Assembly (NCBI GenBank): GCA_022750195.1 | Contig: JAKIWE010000001.1 | Coordinates: 804,672-868,671, forward strand | Reading direction: 5' to 3' | Length of the DNA stretch: 64,000 nt | From: Thermoplasmata archaeon | GTDB lineage: Archaea > Thermoplasmatota > Thermoplasmata > Lutacidiplasmatales > UBA184 | Shown: positions 27,671 to 36,405 of the stretch, in pieces | How positions within the stretch are numbered: position 1 is the stretch's first letter | Layout: each line of letters begins with the position of its first letter | Notes under the pieces: generated by a model | What the model was told of the DNA's origin: nothing | Databases searched by the model: none | Seen by the model: only the letters and a program-made list of their open reading frames with translations | Made by a program: the position numbers and the translations under genes

Positions 27671-28954
27671 GTGCCCGTTGACTGTCCCATCTGCTCGAAG
27701 CCGCTCGTCGAGGGCGCTTCGGCGTGCGCGGTCTGCGGCTTCCCCGTCGCGCTGGCGCCCGACGCCGGCCACCTGAGCGAGGAGCCGGACACGACGCCGA
27801 CCCCTCCTGAGCGGGGAGGCCGCCGGGGCGGCCCGGCCGCCCGGACGGTCGCGACGACCCGAGACCCTCAGGCCGACCTCTGCTACCGCATCGCCGGGGA
27901 GGTCCGCGGCCAGCTCGCGCTCGTGCGCGAGCTCGGAGCCGACACCTCCGAAGGCAACAGCGACATGCGCCAAGCGGCGCTGACCCAGGCCGACGGGCGC
28001 GTCAGCGAGGCGCTGAGCCTGCTGCGCGGGACGCTCGCACGGGCCCAGAGCCGCACCCGCGACCTGTGCGCCCGCCGGATCGAGGAGCTCGAGCACCGAC
28101 AGCTCCAGCTCACCCAGGACGGCGTCGGCGCCGACTACGCCCCGGCGTTCTTGACGATCCGGGAGCGGTTCGAGACGAACGACCGGACCGGCGCGATCGA
28201 GCTACTGCGCACGACGGAGGCGGAGGTCGTCCGCGTCGAGAGCGACTGGCGGGGATTGAAAGGGCTGCTCGCGCAGATCGACCAGCTGCGGACGGCGATC
28301 AAGGCCGCCGGGAAGGCGATCCCCGAAGTCGAGTCCGACGTCAGCCAGGTGCGCTCGATGCTCGGCAAGCCGCCGGTCGGCGTTGCCACGCTCGACTCGG
28401 CGGCCCAGACCGCGGCCCGCGCTCTCATGCTCCTCCACGAAGCCCTACCGCCGCTCATCGAAGCCGAGCTGGCGGACCACGCGAAGCTGCTCGGCAGCTA
28501 CCCGACCGACCACCCGCCGAGCCGTCGGGCCCGCTCGCTCCACGGCGAGACGGCCCGCCACCTCCGTCGAGGACGGCTCACCGAGGCGACCGTGAGCCTC
28601 CGCGAACTTCGCGAGGTCCTGAAGACGATCCCGCCGGTCCCCGTCGCCGCGCCGGCTCCGCCCCCCGAGGCTCCGACTCCCCCCTCGGCGGAGGGGGAGG
28701 AGCCGAGAGCGCCCCTCCCTGCCCCCGCGCCGCCCGCCCCCGCCCCGGCGACCTTGGAGCGACTCCTCCTGCGAGCCCGGGAGCTCGCCGCCCGGGTCCG
28801 CTCGTTGCCGAACGACAGCGAGGTCGCCTTCGAGGCGGCTGCGGAGATCCGCCGCGCGACCGAACTGTTGCGCGCGCGCAAGCTCGACGAGGCCGAGCGA
28901 ACGCTGACGCGTCTCATGATGACCTTGAGCTCCGAGCCGCTCGCGGAGGGCTAG
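27671..28954 (+). CDS. Zinc-ribbon protein with long helical region
   Basis: A 427-residue protein. A GGGAGG Shine-Dalgarno-like sequence at 27661-27666 supports the GTG start. An N-terminal CPIC...CAVC zinc ribbon (residues 5-25) is followed by about 260 residues of helix rich in Arg, Glu, Leu and Ala, then a Pro-rich linker and a final 70-residue helical segment. The next gene encodes a similar helical protein without the zinc ribbon, so they are probably paralogues that pair. No named family is recognised. Confidence 0.75.
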   Translation: MPVDCPICSKPLVEGASACAVCGFPVALAPDAGHLSEEPDTTPTPPERGGRRGGPAARTVATTRDPQADLCYRIAGEVRGQLALVRELGADTSEGNSDMRQAALTQADGRVSEALSLLRGTLARAQSRTRDLCARRIEELEHRQLQLTQDGVGADYAPAFLTIRERFETNDRTGAIELLRTTEAEVVRVESDWRGLKGLLAQIDQLRTAIKAAGKAIPEVESDVSQVRSMLGKPPVGVATLDSAAQTAARALMLLHEALPPLIEAELADHAKLLGSYPTDHPPSRRARSLHGETARHLRRGRLTEATVSLRELREVLKTIPPVPVAAPAPPPEAPTPPSAEGEEPRAPLPAPAPPAPAPATLERLLLRARELAARVRSLPNDSEVAFEAAAEIRRATELLRARKLDEAERTLTRLMMTLSSEPLAEG

Positions 28955-28957
28955 TCC

Positions 28958-29932
28958 GTGGCCGTGGACGAGGCCCCGCCGGAGCTCGCCGGCCGACTCG
29001 ACGCCCTCGTCGCGCACGGCCGTGCCCTGGAGCTCGAGGGGCTCCCGTTCCCCACCGACCAGGTCCGCGAGATGGTCCAGACCGCGCTCGATGTCGGAGA
29101 CAACGACCGGGCCGCGGTGGCGATGCGGCGCGGCGAGACGCTCTACCAAAAGGCCTCCAGCGACTGGGGATGGCTTCGCGGACTCCTCGAGCGGGTCGAT
29201 GAGATCCACGAGCTCGCGCAGAAGATCGGTCTCGACGTCGACCACCTGACCGCCCGGGTCGGAGACCCGCGCTCGCAGCTCCGCACGGGAACCCTCTCCA
29301 CCGGGGCGCTGGAAAAGGCCGCCGCGAGCGCGTCGCTGGCGCTGGCGGTGCTGAGTGACGCCGTGCCGAAGTACTGCGTCCTGGAGGCGCGGAAGTACGG
29401 CGAATCGATCCGGGCCGCGGAGAAGCGAGGGGAGGACGTCCGCGAGGTGATGGAGTCGTTCCGTTCGCTCCTTCGTACGTTGCAGGAGGAACACTCGGCC
29501 CAGGCGGCCCGTGCGCTCCTCGAGCTTCGAAGCGCCGTTCTGCGCATCCCGAAGGCACCGGTCATCCTCGCCATCGCCCACGAGGAGGAGGAGGAGATCC
29601 TCGACGAGGCGCGCAACTTGGCGCGGCGCCTCCATCGCATCAAGGGACGCGCGCGCGACGCCCAGAGCGCTGCCCGTCTAATGGCGCAGGTCCGCGCGGC
29701 GCTGAGCGAAGACCGGCGCTACGGGTCACCCGAGGAGGAGATCGAGGAGCTGTGGAAGGAGGTGGACCGCCTGACCGCCGAGCGAAAGGAGGGCGACCTC
29801 GCCCCGGCTCCGCCGGAGCCTCCCGAGTACGCCCAGCCCCCCTCGAGCGAGTTCGACGCCCCTCCGGACGACCCGGATTCTGGGGGCCCTCCGCTTCCTC
29901 CCGTGTCGACCCGTCGTAGTCGAAGCCGGTAG
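28958..29932 (+). CDS. Helical protein related to the preceding gene product
   Basis: A 324-residue, nearly all-helical protein; its GTG lies three bases after the preceding stop. Phrases such as LYQKASSDWGWLRGLLERVDEI echo RVESDWRGLKGLLAQIDQL in the preceding protein, which suggests tandem duplication. The C-terminal 50 residues are Pro/Ser/Asp-rich and end in an Arg-rich tip. The pair may form a coiled-coil hetero-oligomer. The function is unknown. Confidence 0.75.
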   Translation: MAVDEAPPELAGRLDALVAHGRALELEGLPFPTDQVREMVQTALDVGDNDRAAVAMRRGETLYQKASSDWGWLRGLLERVDEIHELAQKIGLDVDHLTARVGDPRSQLRTGTLSTGALEKAAASASLALAVLSDAVPKYCVLEARKYGESIRAAEKRGEDVREVMESFRSLLRTLQEEHSAQAARALLELRSAVLRIPKAPVILAIAHEEEEEILDEARNLARRLHRIKGRARDAQSAARLMAQVRAALSEDRRYGSPEEEIEELWKEVDRLTAERKEGDLAPAPPEPPEYAQPPSSEFDAPPDDPDSGGPPLPPVSTRRSRSR

Positions 29933-30112
29933 CGAACGACCTTCGGCAGGGCCCAGAGGCACACCGTTTCTCCTCGGCCGTACCTACGCGTCGAGAGACT
30001 CCTCGGCGGCTCTCGGGCAGCCCCCGGATTTCCTGGCTTCGACCGTGCCGTTATCGATTCTCTGACCTGGGCCAGGCGGGGGCAGTCGCCGGGCGCGGTT
30101 ACTTTGAAGAAC

Positions 30113-30128
30113 CTTACCCATAGGTAAG
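30113..30128. promoter_or_regulatory. Inverted repeat before the HEPN-MNT pair, candidate operator
   Basis: A perfect repeat CTTACC-CATA-GGTAAG ends 33 bp before the ATG of the MNT gene and runs into AAGCCTAATC, the likely TATA region. A protein bound here would block transcription, as expected for an autoregulated toxin-antitoxin operon. Confidence 0.5.
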
Positions 30129-30161
30129 CCTAATCTGCGTAGACCTCGAGCACCATCCCAC

Positions 30162-30599
30162 ATGCCCGACGCAACGTTGCCCGAGCTTCACTGCTATCGT
30201 TGCATCTATTCGTGGACCCCCCGGAGGACGCCCGTCCGAATGTGCCCGCGCTGCAAATCGAAAAAATGGGATCAACCTGCGACCTTCATGGTCCGGTTGG
30301 GACCAGGCTTGGGGATACCGGAGCTCCTCGGCCCCCATCGAGACCGGATCGTTGCGATCGCCCGGAAGTACGGCGCGAAACGCATCCGCGTCTTCGGATC
30401 CGTTCGCCGGCGGGAAGCTACTCGGCGGAGCGACATCGACCTGCTCGTGGACGACCTTCCGGACGCCTCCCTGTTGGACCATGCCCGGCTGGAAGCCGAG
30501 CTGAGCGAGCTGGTCGGCCGCCACGTGGACGTCGTCGAGGAGGGCAGCCTTCCCTGGTCCGTTCGGCCACGAGTGCTGGCTGAGGCGGTCGTGTTGTGA
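30162..30599 (+). CDS. mntA: MNT nucleotidyltransferase antitoxin fused to a zinc ribbon
   Basis: A 145-residue protein. Residues about 10-40 carry CYRC and CPRC pairs that look like a zinc ribbon. The rest is a minimal nucleotidyltransferase domain with FGSVRRREATRRSDID, which matches the GSx10DxD motif of MntA exactly. MntA antitoxins disarm the partner HEPN ribonuclease by adding AMP to a tyrosine. The stop overlaps the GTG of the HEPN gene as GTGA, so the two are translationally coupled. The added zinc ribbon is not part of the usual MntA and may bind DNA or RNA. Confidence 0.85.
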   Translation: MPDATLPELHCYRCIYSWTPRRTPVRMCPRCKSKKWDQPATFMVRLGPGLGIPELLGPHRDRIVAIARKYGAKRIRVFGSVRRREATRRSDIDLLVDDLPDASLLDHARLEAELSELVGRHVDVVEEGSLPWSVRPRVLAEAVVL

Positions 30600-30982
30600 G
30601 AGACTCCTCCTCTCGTCAGCGAACTCTCGTTGACAGGATGCTGAGGGAGGCGGACGCCGCCTCAAGGTACGCGGCCCGTGGCAAGGCGTTGTTTTTCGAC
30701 CTCCGCTACCCGGAGCTCAGGGACGCAGTGGAGCTCCGGATCCTCCATTTCACCGAAACGGCGACCAAGCTGGGGTCATCGTTTCGAGAGGCCAACCCTC
30801 GACTCCCCTGGGAGTCGTTGGGAGCCGTTCGGAACGATCTCGTGCACGAGTACGCGGAGATCAAGGCCGAAAAGGTCTGGCGGTTTGTGCGGGAGGACCT
30901 GCCGGGCCTCGTTGCGAAACTGCGGCGCGCTCGGTTCTCCCGGGACGACGTCGCGGAAGGTCGCGCACCGCGCCCCGACTAA
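30596..30982 (+). CDS. hepT: HEPN ribonuclease toxin (HepT-like)
   Basis: A 128-residue four-helix HEPN protein. RNDLVHEY near residue 80 fits Rx4HxY: the Arg and His form the ribonuclease site, and the Tyr is the residue that MntA modifies in studied pairs. The protein is expected to cleave RNA when not neutralised. It follows the MNT gene with a 4-base overlap. The length fits the family. Confidence 0.85.
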   Translation: MRDSSSRQRTLVDRMLREADAASRYAARGKALFFDLRYPELRDAVELRILHFTETATKLGSSFREANPRLPWESLGAVRNDLVHEYAEIKAEKVWRFVREDLPGLVAKLRRARFSRDDVAEGRAPRPD

Positions 30983-31176
30983 GTACGGCCGGATCTTCCC
31001 TCTGCCCGCCCCGCCGAGAAAGAGCGAGGAGCGCGGTGACCCGAGACGACCGCGATTGACCGCCGGGGCAGACGGAACAGGGGGAGAATCGCCTGCCCGA
31101 AGAGGTCAGTTCATGACGCTCCGCGACTCAACCGCGAGAGGAACGACCGTAATCTTTAAATACCTATCGCAAATCC

Positions 31177-31182
31177 TTTATA
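31177..31182 (+). promoter_or_regulatory. TATA box of the gar1-tfb unit
   Basis: TTTATA preceded by AAATCC, in an AT-rich island within GC-rich DNA. Transcription is expected near 31203-31206, leaving a short leader with a GGAG sequence before the TTG at 31220. A second TTTAAATA at 31155-31162 may serve as an alternative box. Confidence 0.65.
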
Positions 31183-31219
31183 CCAATTGGCTCGGCGGGG
31201 GACCCGCGCGGAGTCGCGG

Positions 31220-31465
31220 TTGCGAGAGTTTGGCGTCGTGCTGGCCGTCGCGGCGTCCGGTAACGTGACGGTTCGCGCGGCCGGTCGGTCGTTCCCCTCG
31301 GAGGGGCACATGGTCTTTGACCGCACCGGCCGGAACCTTGGACGCGTGGCGCGCGTCTTCGGTCCCGTGGCGCAGCCGTACGTCTCGGTCCGCCCGCTCC
31401 GCCCACCGACGCTCAACGAGGCGGCGGCCTGGATCGGCGCGACCGTGCTCGACGAAGGAGAATAG
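31220..31465 (+). CDS. gar1: H/ACA RNP protein Gar1
   Basis: An 81-residue small beta-barrel protein. GRVARVFGPVAQPYVSVRP is the classical Gar1 core, which binds Cbf5 and helps turnover in H/ACA-guided pseudouridylation of rRNA. The gene lies directly before tfb, an order common in Euryarchaeota. I chose the TTG at 31220 because GGAG at 31210-31213 precedes it and the TATA box would put the transcript start upstream. The TTG at 31187 lies only 5 bases past the TATA box and would not be transcribed. Confidence 0.8.
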   Translation: MREFGVVLAVAASGNVTVRAAGRSFPSEGHMVFDRTGRNLGRVARVFGPVAQPYVSVRPLRPPTLNEAAAWIGATVLDEGE

Positions 31466-31471
31466 AAACCG

Positions 31472-32446
31472 ATGGCATCCGATGACGCAGCGACGCCGAA
31501 CGGGGCGAAACCGGCCGACGAGCGTACGAGTGACATCGTCGTACCTACGCGCTGCTCGAACTGCGGCTCGAGCCATCTGACCCGGGACTACGAGAAGGGC
31601 GAGATCGTCTGCGACGAGTGCGGCCTCGTGCTCGAGGAGGCGATGATCGACCAGGGGCCGGAGTGGCGCGCGTTCGACGCCGAGCAGGGCGAGAAGCGCA
31701 CGCGGACCGGGGCGCCCAGCACGCTCACCATCCACGACAAGGGGCTCTCCACCGAGATCGGCTGGAAGAACCGGGATCCGTACGGCAAGTCGATCCCCAC
31801 CCGGAACCGGGCCCAGCTCTACCGGCTTCGCAAATGGCAACGGCGGATCCGCGTCTCCAACGCGACGGAACGGAACCTCGCCTTCGCCCTCGCCGAGCTC
31901 GACCGGATCGCCTCGAGCATGGCCCTGCCGCGCAACGTCCGGGAGACGGCCGCGATGATCTACCGGAAGGCGGTCCAGCGCAACCTGATCCGGGGCCGCT
32001 CGATCGAGGGCGTGGTCGCCGCGTCGCTGTACGGCAGCTGCCGCCAGTGCAACGTGCCGCGCACGCTCGACGAGATCGCGAGCAAGTCGCGGATCGGCCG
32101 GAAGGAGATCGGCCGCACCTACCGGTTCATGACCCGCGAGCTCAAGCTCAAGCTGATGCCGACGAAACCGCAGGACTACATCCAGCGGTTCTGCTCGGAG
32201 CTCAAGCTCAAGGGCGAGATCCAGACCCGCGCGAACGAGATCCTCAAGGAGGCCACCGAGCGCGAGCTCACCAGCGGTCGGGGCCCGACCGGCGTTGCCG
32301 CCGCGGCGATCTACATCGCCAGCGTCCAGTGCGGGGAACGCCGCACGCAGCGCGAGGTCGCCGAAGTGGCGGGCGTGACCGAGGTCACGATCCGCAACCG
32401 GTACAAGGAGCTCACCGAGAAGCTGAACCTCCGCGTCATGCTCTAA
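31472..32446 (+). CDS. tfb: Transcription initiation factor B (TFB)
   Basis: A 324-residue TFIIB homologue. The N-terminal zinc ribbon has C28, C31, C47 and C50. The B-reader/B-linker region follows, then two cyclin-like repeats, including [17 protein letters not shown] and [19 protein letters not shown] binds the TATA-TBP complex and recruits RNA polymerase. The gene is 6 bases after gar1 and probably co-transcribed. All expected parts are present. Confidence 0.97.
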   Translation: MASDDAATPNGAKPADERTSDIVVPTRCSNCGSSHLTRDYEKGEIVCDECGLVLEEAMIDQGPEWRAFDAEQGEKRTRTGAPSTLTIHDKGLSTEIGWKNRDPYGKSIPTRNRAQLYRLRKWQRRIRVSNATERNLAFALAELDRIASSMALPRNVRETAAMIYRKAVQRNLIRGRSIEGVVAASLYGSCRQCNVPRTLDEIASKSRIGRKEIGRTYRFMTRELKLKLMPTKPQDYIQRFCSELKLKGEIQTRANEILKEATERELTSGRGPTGVAAAAIYIASVQCGERRTQREVAEVAGVTEVTIRNRYKELTEKLNLRVML

Positions 32447-32470
32447 GCACCTCTCGGGGGGATCCGGCGG

Positions 32471-33922
32471 TTGGACGAGCTCCTGGGGCACGCGCTCCAC
32501 AGCGCGACCCGGGACGCTGCGGTCGTGTACGCCGACGCCCGGGTCGTCGCCCCGTACGCCCTCGAGTACCTCGCGGTCCGCAACGGTACGGCGAGCGCCC
32601 TGACCTCCACCGTCCGCTCGGCGGTCGGCGTGCGCGTCCGCACCGCACGAGCCTGGGGGTTCGGGACCGCGTCCGCCACGACCAAGGCGGCGGCCCGCGC
32701 GGCCGCCGAGCGCGCCGTGCGGGCAGCCCGTGCCGCGGATAGGTCCGCCTTCGGCCCGCTCACCGTCACAGACGAGAAGGGCCCGACCAACGGCCGGTAT
32801 TCGACGAAGCTTCGAACGGACCCGTTCTCGGTGCCCCTCGCGACCAAGCTCCGTCTCCTGCTCGACGCCGAGAAGGCGCTCCACGTCCGACCGGAGGTGA
32901 AGAGCGGCCGTGCCTCCTACTGCGCGTGGAAGGAGGAGAAATGGTTCGCCTCGACGGAGGGCACACGGTACCGGTCGACGATCGTCCATGTGGGTGCAGG
33001 CGTCGAGGCGACGGCCACTTCGGGGGCGGAGGTACAGCGTCGCAGCGGGCCGACCTCCTTCGGCGGAGATTTCCGCCAGGCCGGCTTCGAGTACATCCGG
33101 AGCCTCGATCTTCCCGGGATCGCTCCGAACGTCGGGCGCGAGGCCGTGGCGCTGCTCAAAGCGCCCGCCTGCCCGACGGGCACGATGCCGATCGTGCTCG
33201 CCTCCGACCAGTGTGCTCTCCAAGTTCACGAGTCGGTGGGGCACGCCACCGAACTCGACCGGATCCTCGGGACGGAGGCCGGCTACGCGGGGACCTCGTT
33301 CGTGGCTCCCGAGGATGTCGGAACCCGCGTGTACGGTTCGCCCCAGATGCAGATCTCCGCCGACGCCACAGAGCCGGGGGGACTCGGGACCTTCGGCTGG
33401 GACGACGACGGCGTGGCGGCGCGTCGGCTCCCGTTGATCGAGCGAGGTCGCCTGACCGGGCTCCTCACCTCCCGCGAGACCGCGGCGAAGCTTGGTTGGG
33501 AGCGCTCGGGCGGAACCATGCGCGCGGAGGGCGCCTACCGGTTCCCGCTCATCCGGATGACAAACATCGACCTCGCCGCGGGCGACCGCTCGTTCGACGA
33601 ACTGCTGGACGGGATCTCCGAGGGGCTCTACTTCCAGACGAACCGCTCGTGGTCGATCGACGACAAGCGGCTCAACTTCCAGTTCGGGACCGAGGTCGGA
33701 CGTCGGATCCGTCACGGGGAGCTGGGCGGTCTCGTCCGCAATCCGATCTACGCCGGGATGACGCCCGAGTTCTGGCAGTCGATGGACGCCGTCGGGGACG
33801 CCACGACCTGGCACCTGTGGGGCGTTCCGAACTGCGGGAAAGGTCAGCCGTCGCAGGTCGCCCGCGTCGGTCACGGGGCCCCTGCGGCCCGGTTTCAGCA
33901 CGTCAAGGTCTGGGCGGGCTGA
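32471..33922 (+). CDS. tldD: TldD-like metalloprotease subunit
   Basis: A 483-residue protein with a TTG start. HESVGH at 253-258 is the TldD zinc motif HExxxH, followed by the family's SxE/D-rich region and the C-terminal RNPIYAGMTPEFWQSMDAVG block. TldD works with TldE as a heterodimeric peptidase that digests unfolded peptides. The tldE homologue follows after two bases. The gene lies 24 bp after tfb and may share its transcript. Confidence 0.9.
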   Translation: MDELLGHALHSATRDAAVVYADARVVAPYALEYLAVRNGTASALTSTVRSAVGVRVRTARAWGFGTASATTKAAARAAAERAVRAARAADRSAFGPLTVTDEKGPTNGRYSTKLRTDPFSVPLATKLRLLLDAEKALHVRPEVKSGRASYCAWKEEKWFASTEGTRYRSTIVHVGAGVEATATSGAEVQRRSGPTSFGGDFRQAGFEYIRSLDLPGIAPNVGREAVALLKAPACPTGTMPIVLASDQCALQVHESVGHATELDRILGTEAGYAGTSFVAPEDVGTRVYGSPQMQISADATEPGGLGTFGWDDDGVAARRLPLIERGRLTGLLTSRETAAKLGWERSGGTMRAEGAYRFPLIRMTNIDLAAGDRSFDELLDGISEGLYFQTNRSWSIDDKRLNFQFGTEVGRRIRHGELGGLVRNPIYAGMTPEFWQSMDAVGDATTWHLWGVPNCGKGQPSQVARVGHGAPAARFQHVKVWAG

Positions 33923-33924
33923 CG

Positions 33925-35304
33925 ATGACGAGGGAGACCCCCCGCGCCCTCGAGCGCCTCGCCCAGCAGGTGATCGACAAGGTCCCTTCGGGACGCACCG
34001 CCGACGTCCGGATCGAGTACTCCCGGTTCGGGACGATGCGCTTCGCGAACTCCTGGATCCACCAGCCGATGCTCGAGGAGCGGACGGTCGTCTCCCTTCG
34101 AGTTTGCGACGACCAACGCCTGGGCACCGCGACGACCGACGACCTCACCCCAGCCGGGCTCGCGGCCGTGGTGCGCAACGCGACCGGGTTGGCCCACGCG
34201 GCGCCGAGGGACGAACGATTCCCGGGCTTCTCGGCCCCGAACGGCCATGCGCCGGGGGCGACCCCGTTCTCGGCGACGACCGCCCGGGTCGACCCCGAGG
34301 GCCAAGGGAAGGCCGCGCAGCGTACGATCGAGGCGGCGCTCGCGGTCGCCCCGGGGGCTCGCGTCTCGGGCGTCGTCAACCAGGGGCTCGAGATGTTGGC
34401 CGTCGCGAACACCTCCGACCTGCTCCGCTCGATGCGTCGGTCGATCTTCGAGTCCAGCGTCCTCGTCGAGCGCCCGGGCGGCGAGGCGCCGGTCTCGGGG
34501 TGGTCGGAGGGCGCGCATTGGGACGCTCGATCGATGGACCCTGCCCGCCTCGGAACGGAGGCGGCGGAGCGGATGCCTACCACCGCGCCGGAGTCCGCGC
34601 GTCCGGGAACCTACCGGGTGCTGCTGGCCGGACCAGCGATGTCCGAGGCGATCGCCTACCTCGGCTACCTCGGGTTTGCGGGTAAGGCCCAGGAGGACGG
34701 CTGGAGCTGCCTCGCCCACCGCCGCGGTCGAGCGATCGCCCCAAGCTCGGTGAACCTGCTCGACGACGCTCGGTCGCCCCTGACCCTCCCCGCTGCGATC
34801 GATTACGAAGGGGCCGCGAAGCGGGTGACGCCTCTCGTGCAGCGGGGCACCGCGCGAGGAGCCGTCGTGGACCTGGTGACCGGCGGCCACCTCAAGCAGG
34901 CGCCCACCGGGCACGCGGGACCCCCCGAGACACCGTACGGCGAGGTCGGTGCGACGCCGGCCCACATGATCCTCGGCCCGGGCCCTGCTTCGTTCGACGA
35001 CCTCCTCCGAGCGACCGGTGACGGGATCCTCGTCACGCGGTTCCACTACGTTCGTGTCGTTCATCCGGGGCGAGGCGTCATTACCGGCATGACCCGGGAC
35101 GGGACCTACCGTATCGAACGGGGACGCCTCGGGGCTCCGCTTAAGAACCTCCGGTTCACCGAGAGCGTCCTCCGGATGCTCAAGGGCATCGAGGCGCTCG
35201 GCCGCGAGCGCCGCTGCTTCGCCGACGAGCGGGGGTACACCTGCGTGAACGCGCCCGCGGGCGTGGTGGGGAAGTTCACCTTCACCTCCGCCACCCTCTT
35301 CTAA
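33925..35304 (+). CDS. tldE: TldE/PmbA-like partner of TldD
   Basis: A 459-residue protein of the PmbA/TldE family. It lacks the HExxxH motif, as expected for the non-catalytic partner. The ATG at 33925 lies two bases after the tldD stop; longer frames upstream run through tldD in another frame. The C-terminal region with TGDGILVTRFHYVRVVHP and GVITGMTRDGTY is typical of the family. It should form a 1:1 complex with TldD in the cytoplasm. Confidence 0.88.
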   Translation: MTRETPRALERLAQQVIDKVPSGRTADVRIEYSRFGTMRFANSWIHQPMLEERTVVSLRVCDDQRLGTATTDDLTPAGLAAVVRNATGLAHAAPRDERFPGFSAPNGHAPGATPFSATTARVDPEGQGKAAQRTIEAALAVAPGARVSGVVNQGLEMLAVANTSDLLRSMRRSIFESSVLVERPGGEAPVSGWSEGAHWDARSMDPARLGTEAAERMPTTAPESARPGTYRVLLAGPAMSEAIAYLGYLGFAGKAQEDGWSCLAHRRGRAIAPSSVNLLDDARSPLTLPAAIDYEGAAKRVTPLVQRGTARGAVVDLVTGGHLKQAPTGHAGPPETPYGEVGATPAHMILGPGPASFDDLLRATGDGILVTRFHYVRVVHPGRGVITGMTRDGTYRIERGRLGAPLKNLRFTESVLRMLKGIEALGRERRCFADERGYTCVNAPAGVVGKFTFTSATLF

Positions 35305-35327
35305 CGGACCGGACGTAGTGGGCCTCG

Positions 35328-36014
35328 ATGGCCCGGCCTCTCCACCTTGGCGTGCTGATCTCCGGGGAGGGCACGACCCTGGACGCCCTCGCGGAGACGA
35401 TCGCGGGGGGACACCTTCCGGCCCGGATCGCGATCGTGGTGGCCGACCGCCCGCACGCGCCAGGCCTCGAGAAGGCCCGACGCCGGGGCCTGCCAACGAG
35501 CGTCCTCCCCCTGCGCGGGCGCGACGAGGCCGGCTGGGCGGCCGAGCTCGACGCCACGCTCCGCGGGACGGGTGTGGACCTGGTGATCCTGGCCGGATTC
35601 CTCGCCGTCCTTCCGACGGCGTTCCTCGCCCGATGGCACGGCCGCGTGATCAATCTCCACCCGTCGTTGCTCCCCTCCTTCGGGGGCCCAGGGATGTACG
35701 GAACGAAGGTCCACGAGGCGGTGTTGAAGTCCGGAGCGAAGGAGAGCGGCGCCTCGGTGCACCTGGTCACTGACGACCTCGACGCCGGCCCCGTGCTCTT
35801 GCAAGAGGCGGTGCCGGTACTCCCGGACGATACCCCGGGGCTCCTGCGGGATCGGGTGCGCCCGGTGGAGCTCAGGCTCCTGTACGAGTCCGTGCGTCGG
35901 TTCGCGGACGGACGTTGGTCGCTGCCGTTCACTCCGGACGTGGGGCGGCCGGACCCGGGCGCGTCGCGCGAGCACGGCGGCCCGAGCCCGGACGACGCGC
36001 CGCCGAGGTCATGA
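35328..36014 (+). CDS. purN: Phosphoribosylglycinamide formyltransferase
   Basis: A 228-residue formyltransferase that uses 10-formyl-tetrahydrofolate to formylate GAR in purine synthesis. The phosphate loop reads SGEGTTLDAL where most family members have SGxGSNLxA. The INLHPSLLPSFGGPGMYG motif carries the catalytic HPSLLP, and DDLDAGPVLLQEAVPV is also typical. The C-terminal 30 residues are low-complexity and overlap the convergent ParB-like gene by 86 bases. Confidence 0.9.
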   Translation: MARPLHLGVLISGEGTTLDALAETIAGGHLPARIAIVVADRPHAPGLEKARRRGLPTSVLPLRGRDEAGWAAELDATLRGTGVDLVILAGFLAVLPTAFLARWHGRVINLHPSLLPSFGGPGMYGTKVHEAVLKSGAKESGASVHLVTDDLDAGPVLLQEAVPVLPDDTPGLLRDRVRPVELRLLYESVRRFADGRWSLPFTPDVGRPDPGASREHGGPSPDDAPPRS

Positions 36015-36405
36015 GCTCCTCAAGCCGGACCGGTCGGGCCGGCAGCGCGATCAGGATGCGGTGGCGGCTCGTCTTCGGGGGGAAAGGCCGGCCCGCGCGC
36101 GCCCGCTCGACCACGTCGCTCTTGGAAAGAGCCGGTCCCGAGTCCCACCGGTCGAGCTGAACGAGCGTGTCCTCGTAGTCCACGACCCACGCCGGAACCT
36201 TGCTCACGCCGAGCCGGCGAAGCGCCTCGAACCGGTGGTGACCGTCCAGCACCACCCCACTGCCCCGCGCGACCAGGATCGGTTGCTCGACGCGACCGCT
36301 GCCCCGGATCTCCTGCACGAGGGCTTCCACGCGCTCCGGGACGATCTCCTCGTGGATCCGCAGCCGCTCCGGGCGGAGGAGCGCAAAGCGAATCCGGGAC
36401 TTCAC
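35929..36405 (-). CDS. ParB/sulfiredoxin-fold protein, possibly SerK-like
   Basis: A 158-residue protein with a ParB-N/sulfiredoxin-like fold. LDGHHRFEALRRLG matches the GHHR motif of archaeal ADP-dependent serine kinase (SerK) and of SbnI, which phosphorylate free serine for cysteine synthesis. It is shorter than SerK as I recall it, so the activity is uncertain. The GTG overlaps the stop of the FAD subunit as GTGA, which ties it to the molybdenum hydroxylase operon. The 3' end overlaps purN. Confidence 0.7.
   Translation of the reverse strand: MKSRIRFALLRPERLRIHEEIVPERVEALVQEIRGSGRVEQPILVARGSGVVLDGHHRFEALRRLGVSKVPAWVVDYEDTLVQLDRWDSGPALSKSDVVERARAGRPFPPKTSRHRILIALPARPVRLEELMTSAARRPGSGRRARATRPGPAAPRPE

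Noticed and set aside
31178..33901. Minus-strand frame of 907 codons
   Set aside because: Antisense to gar1, tfb and tldD, all firmly identified.
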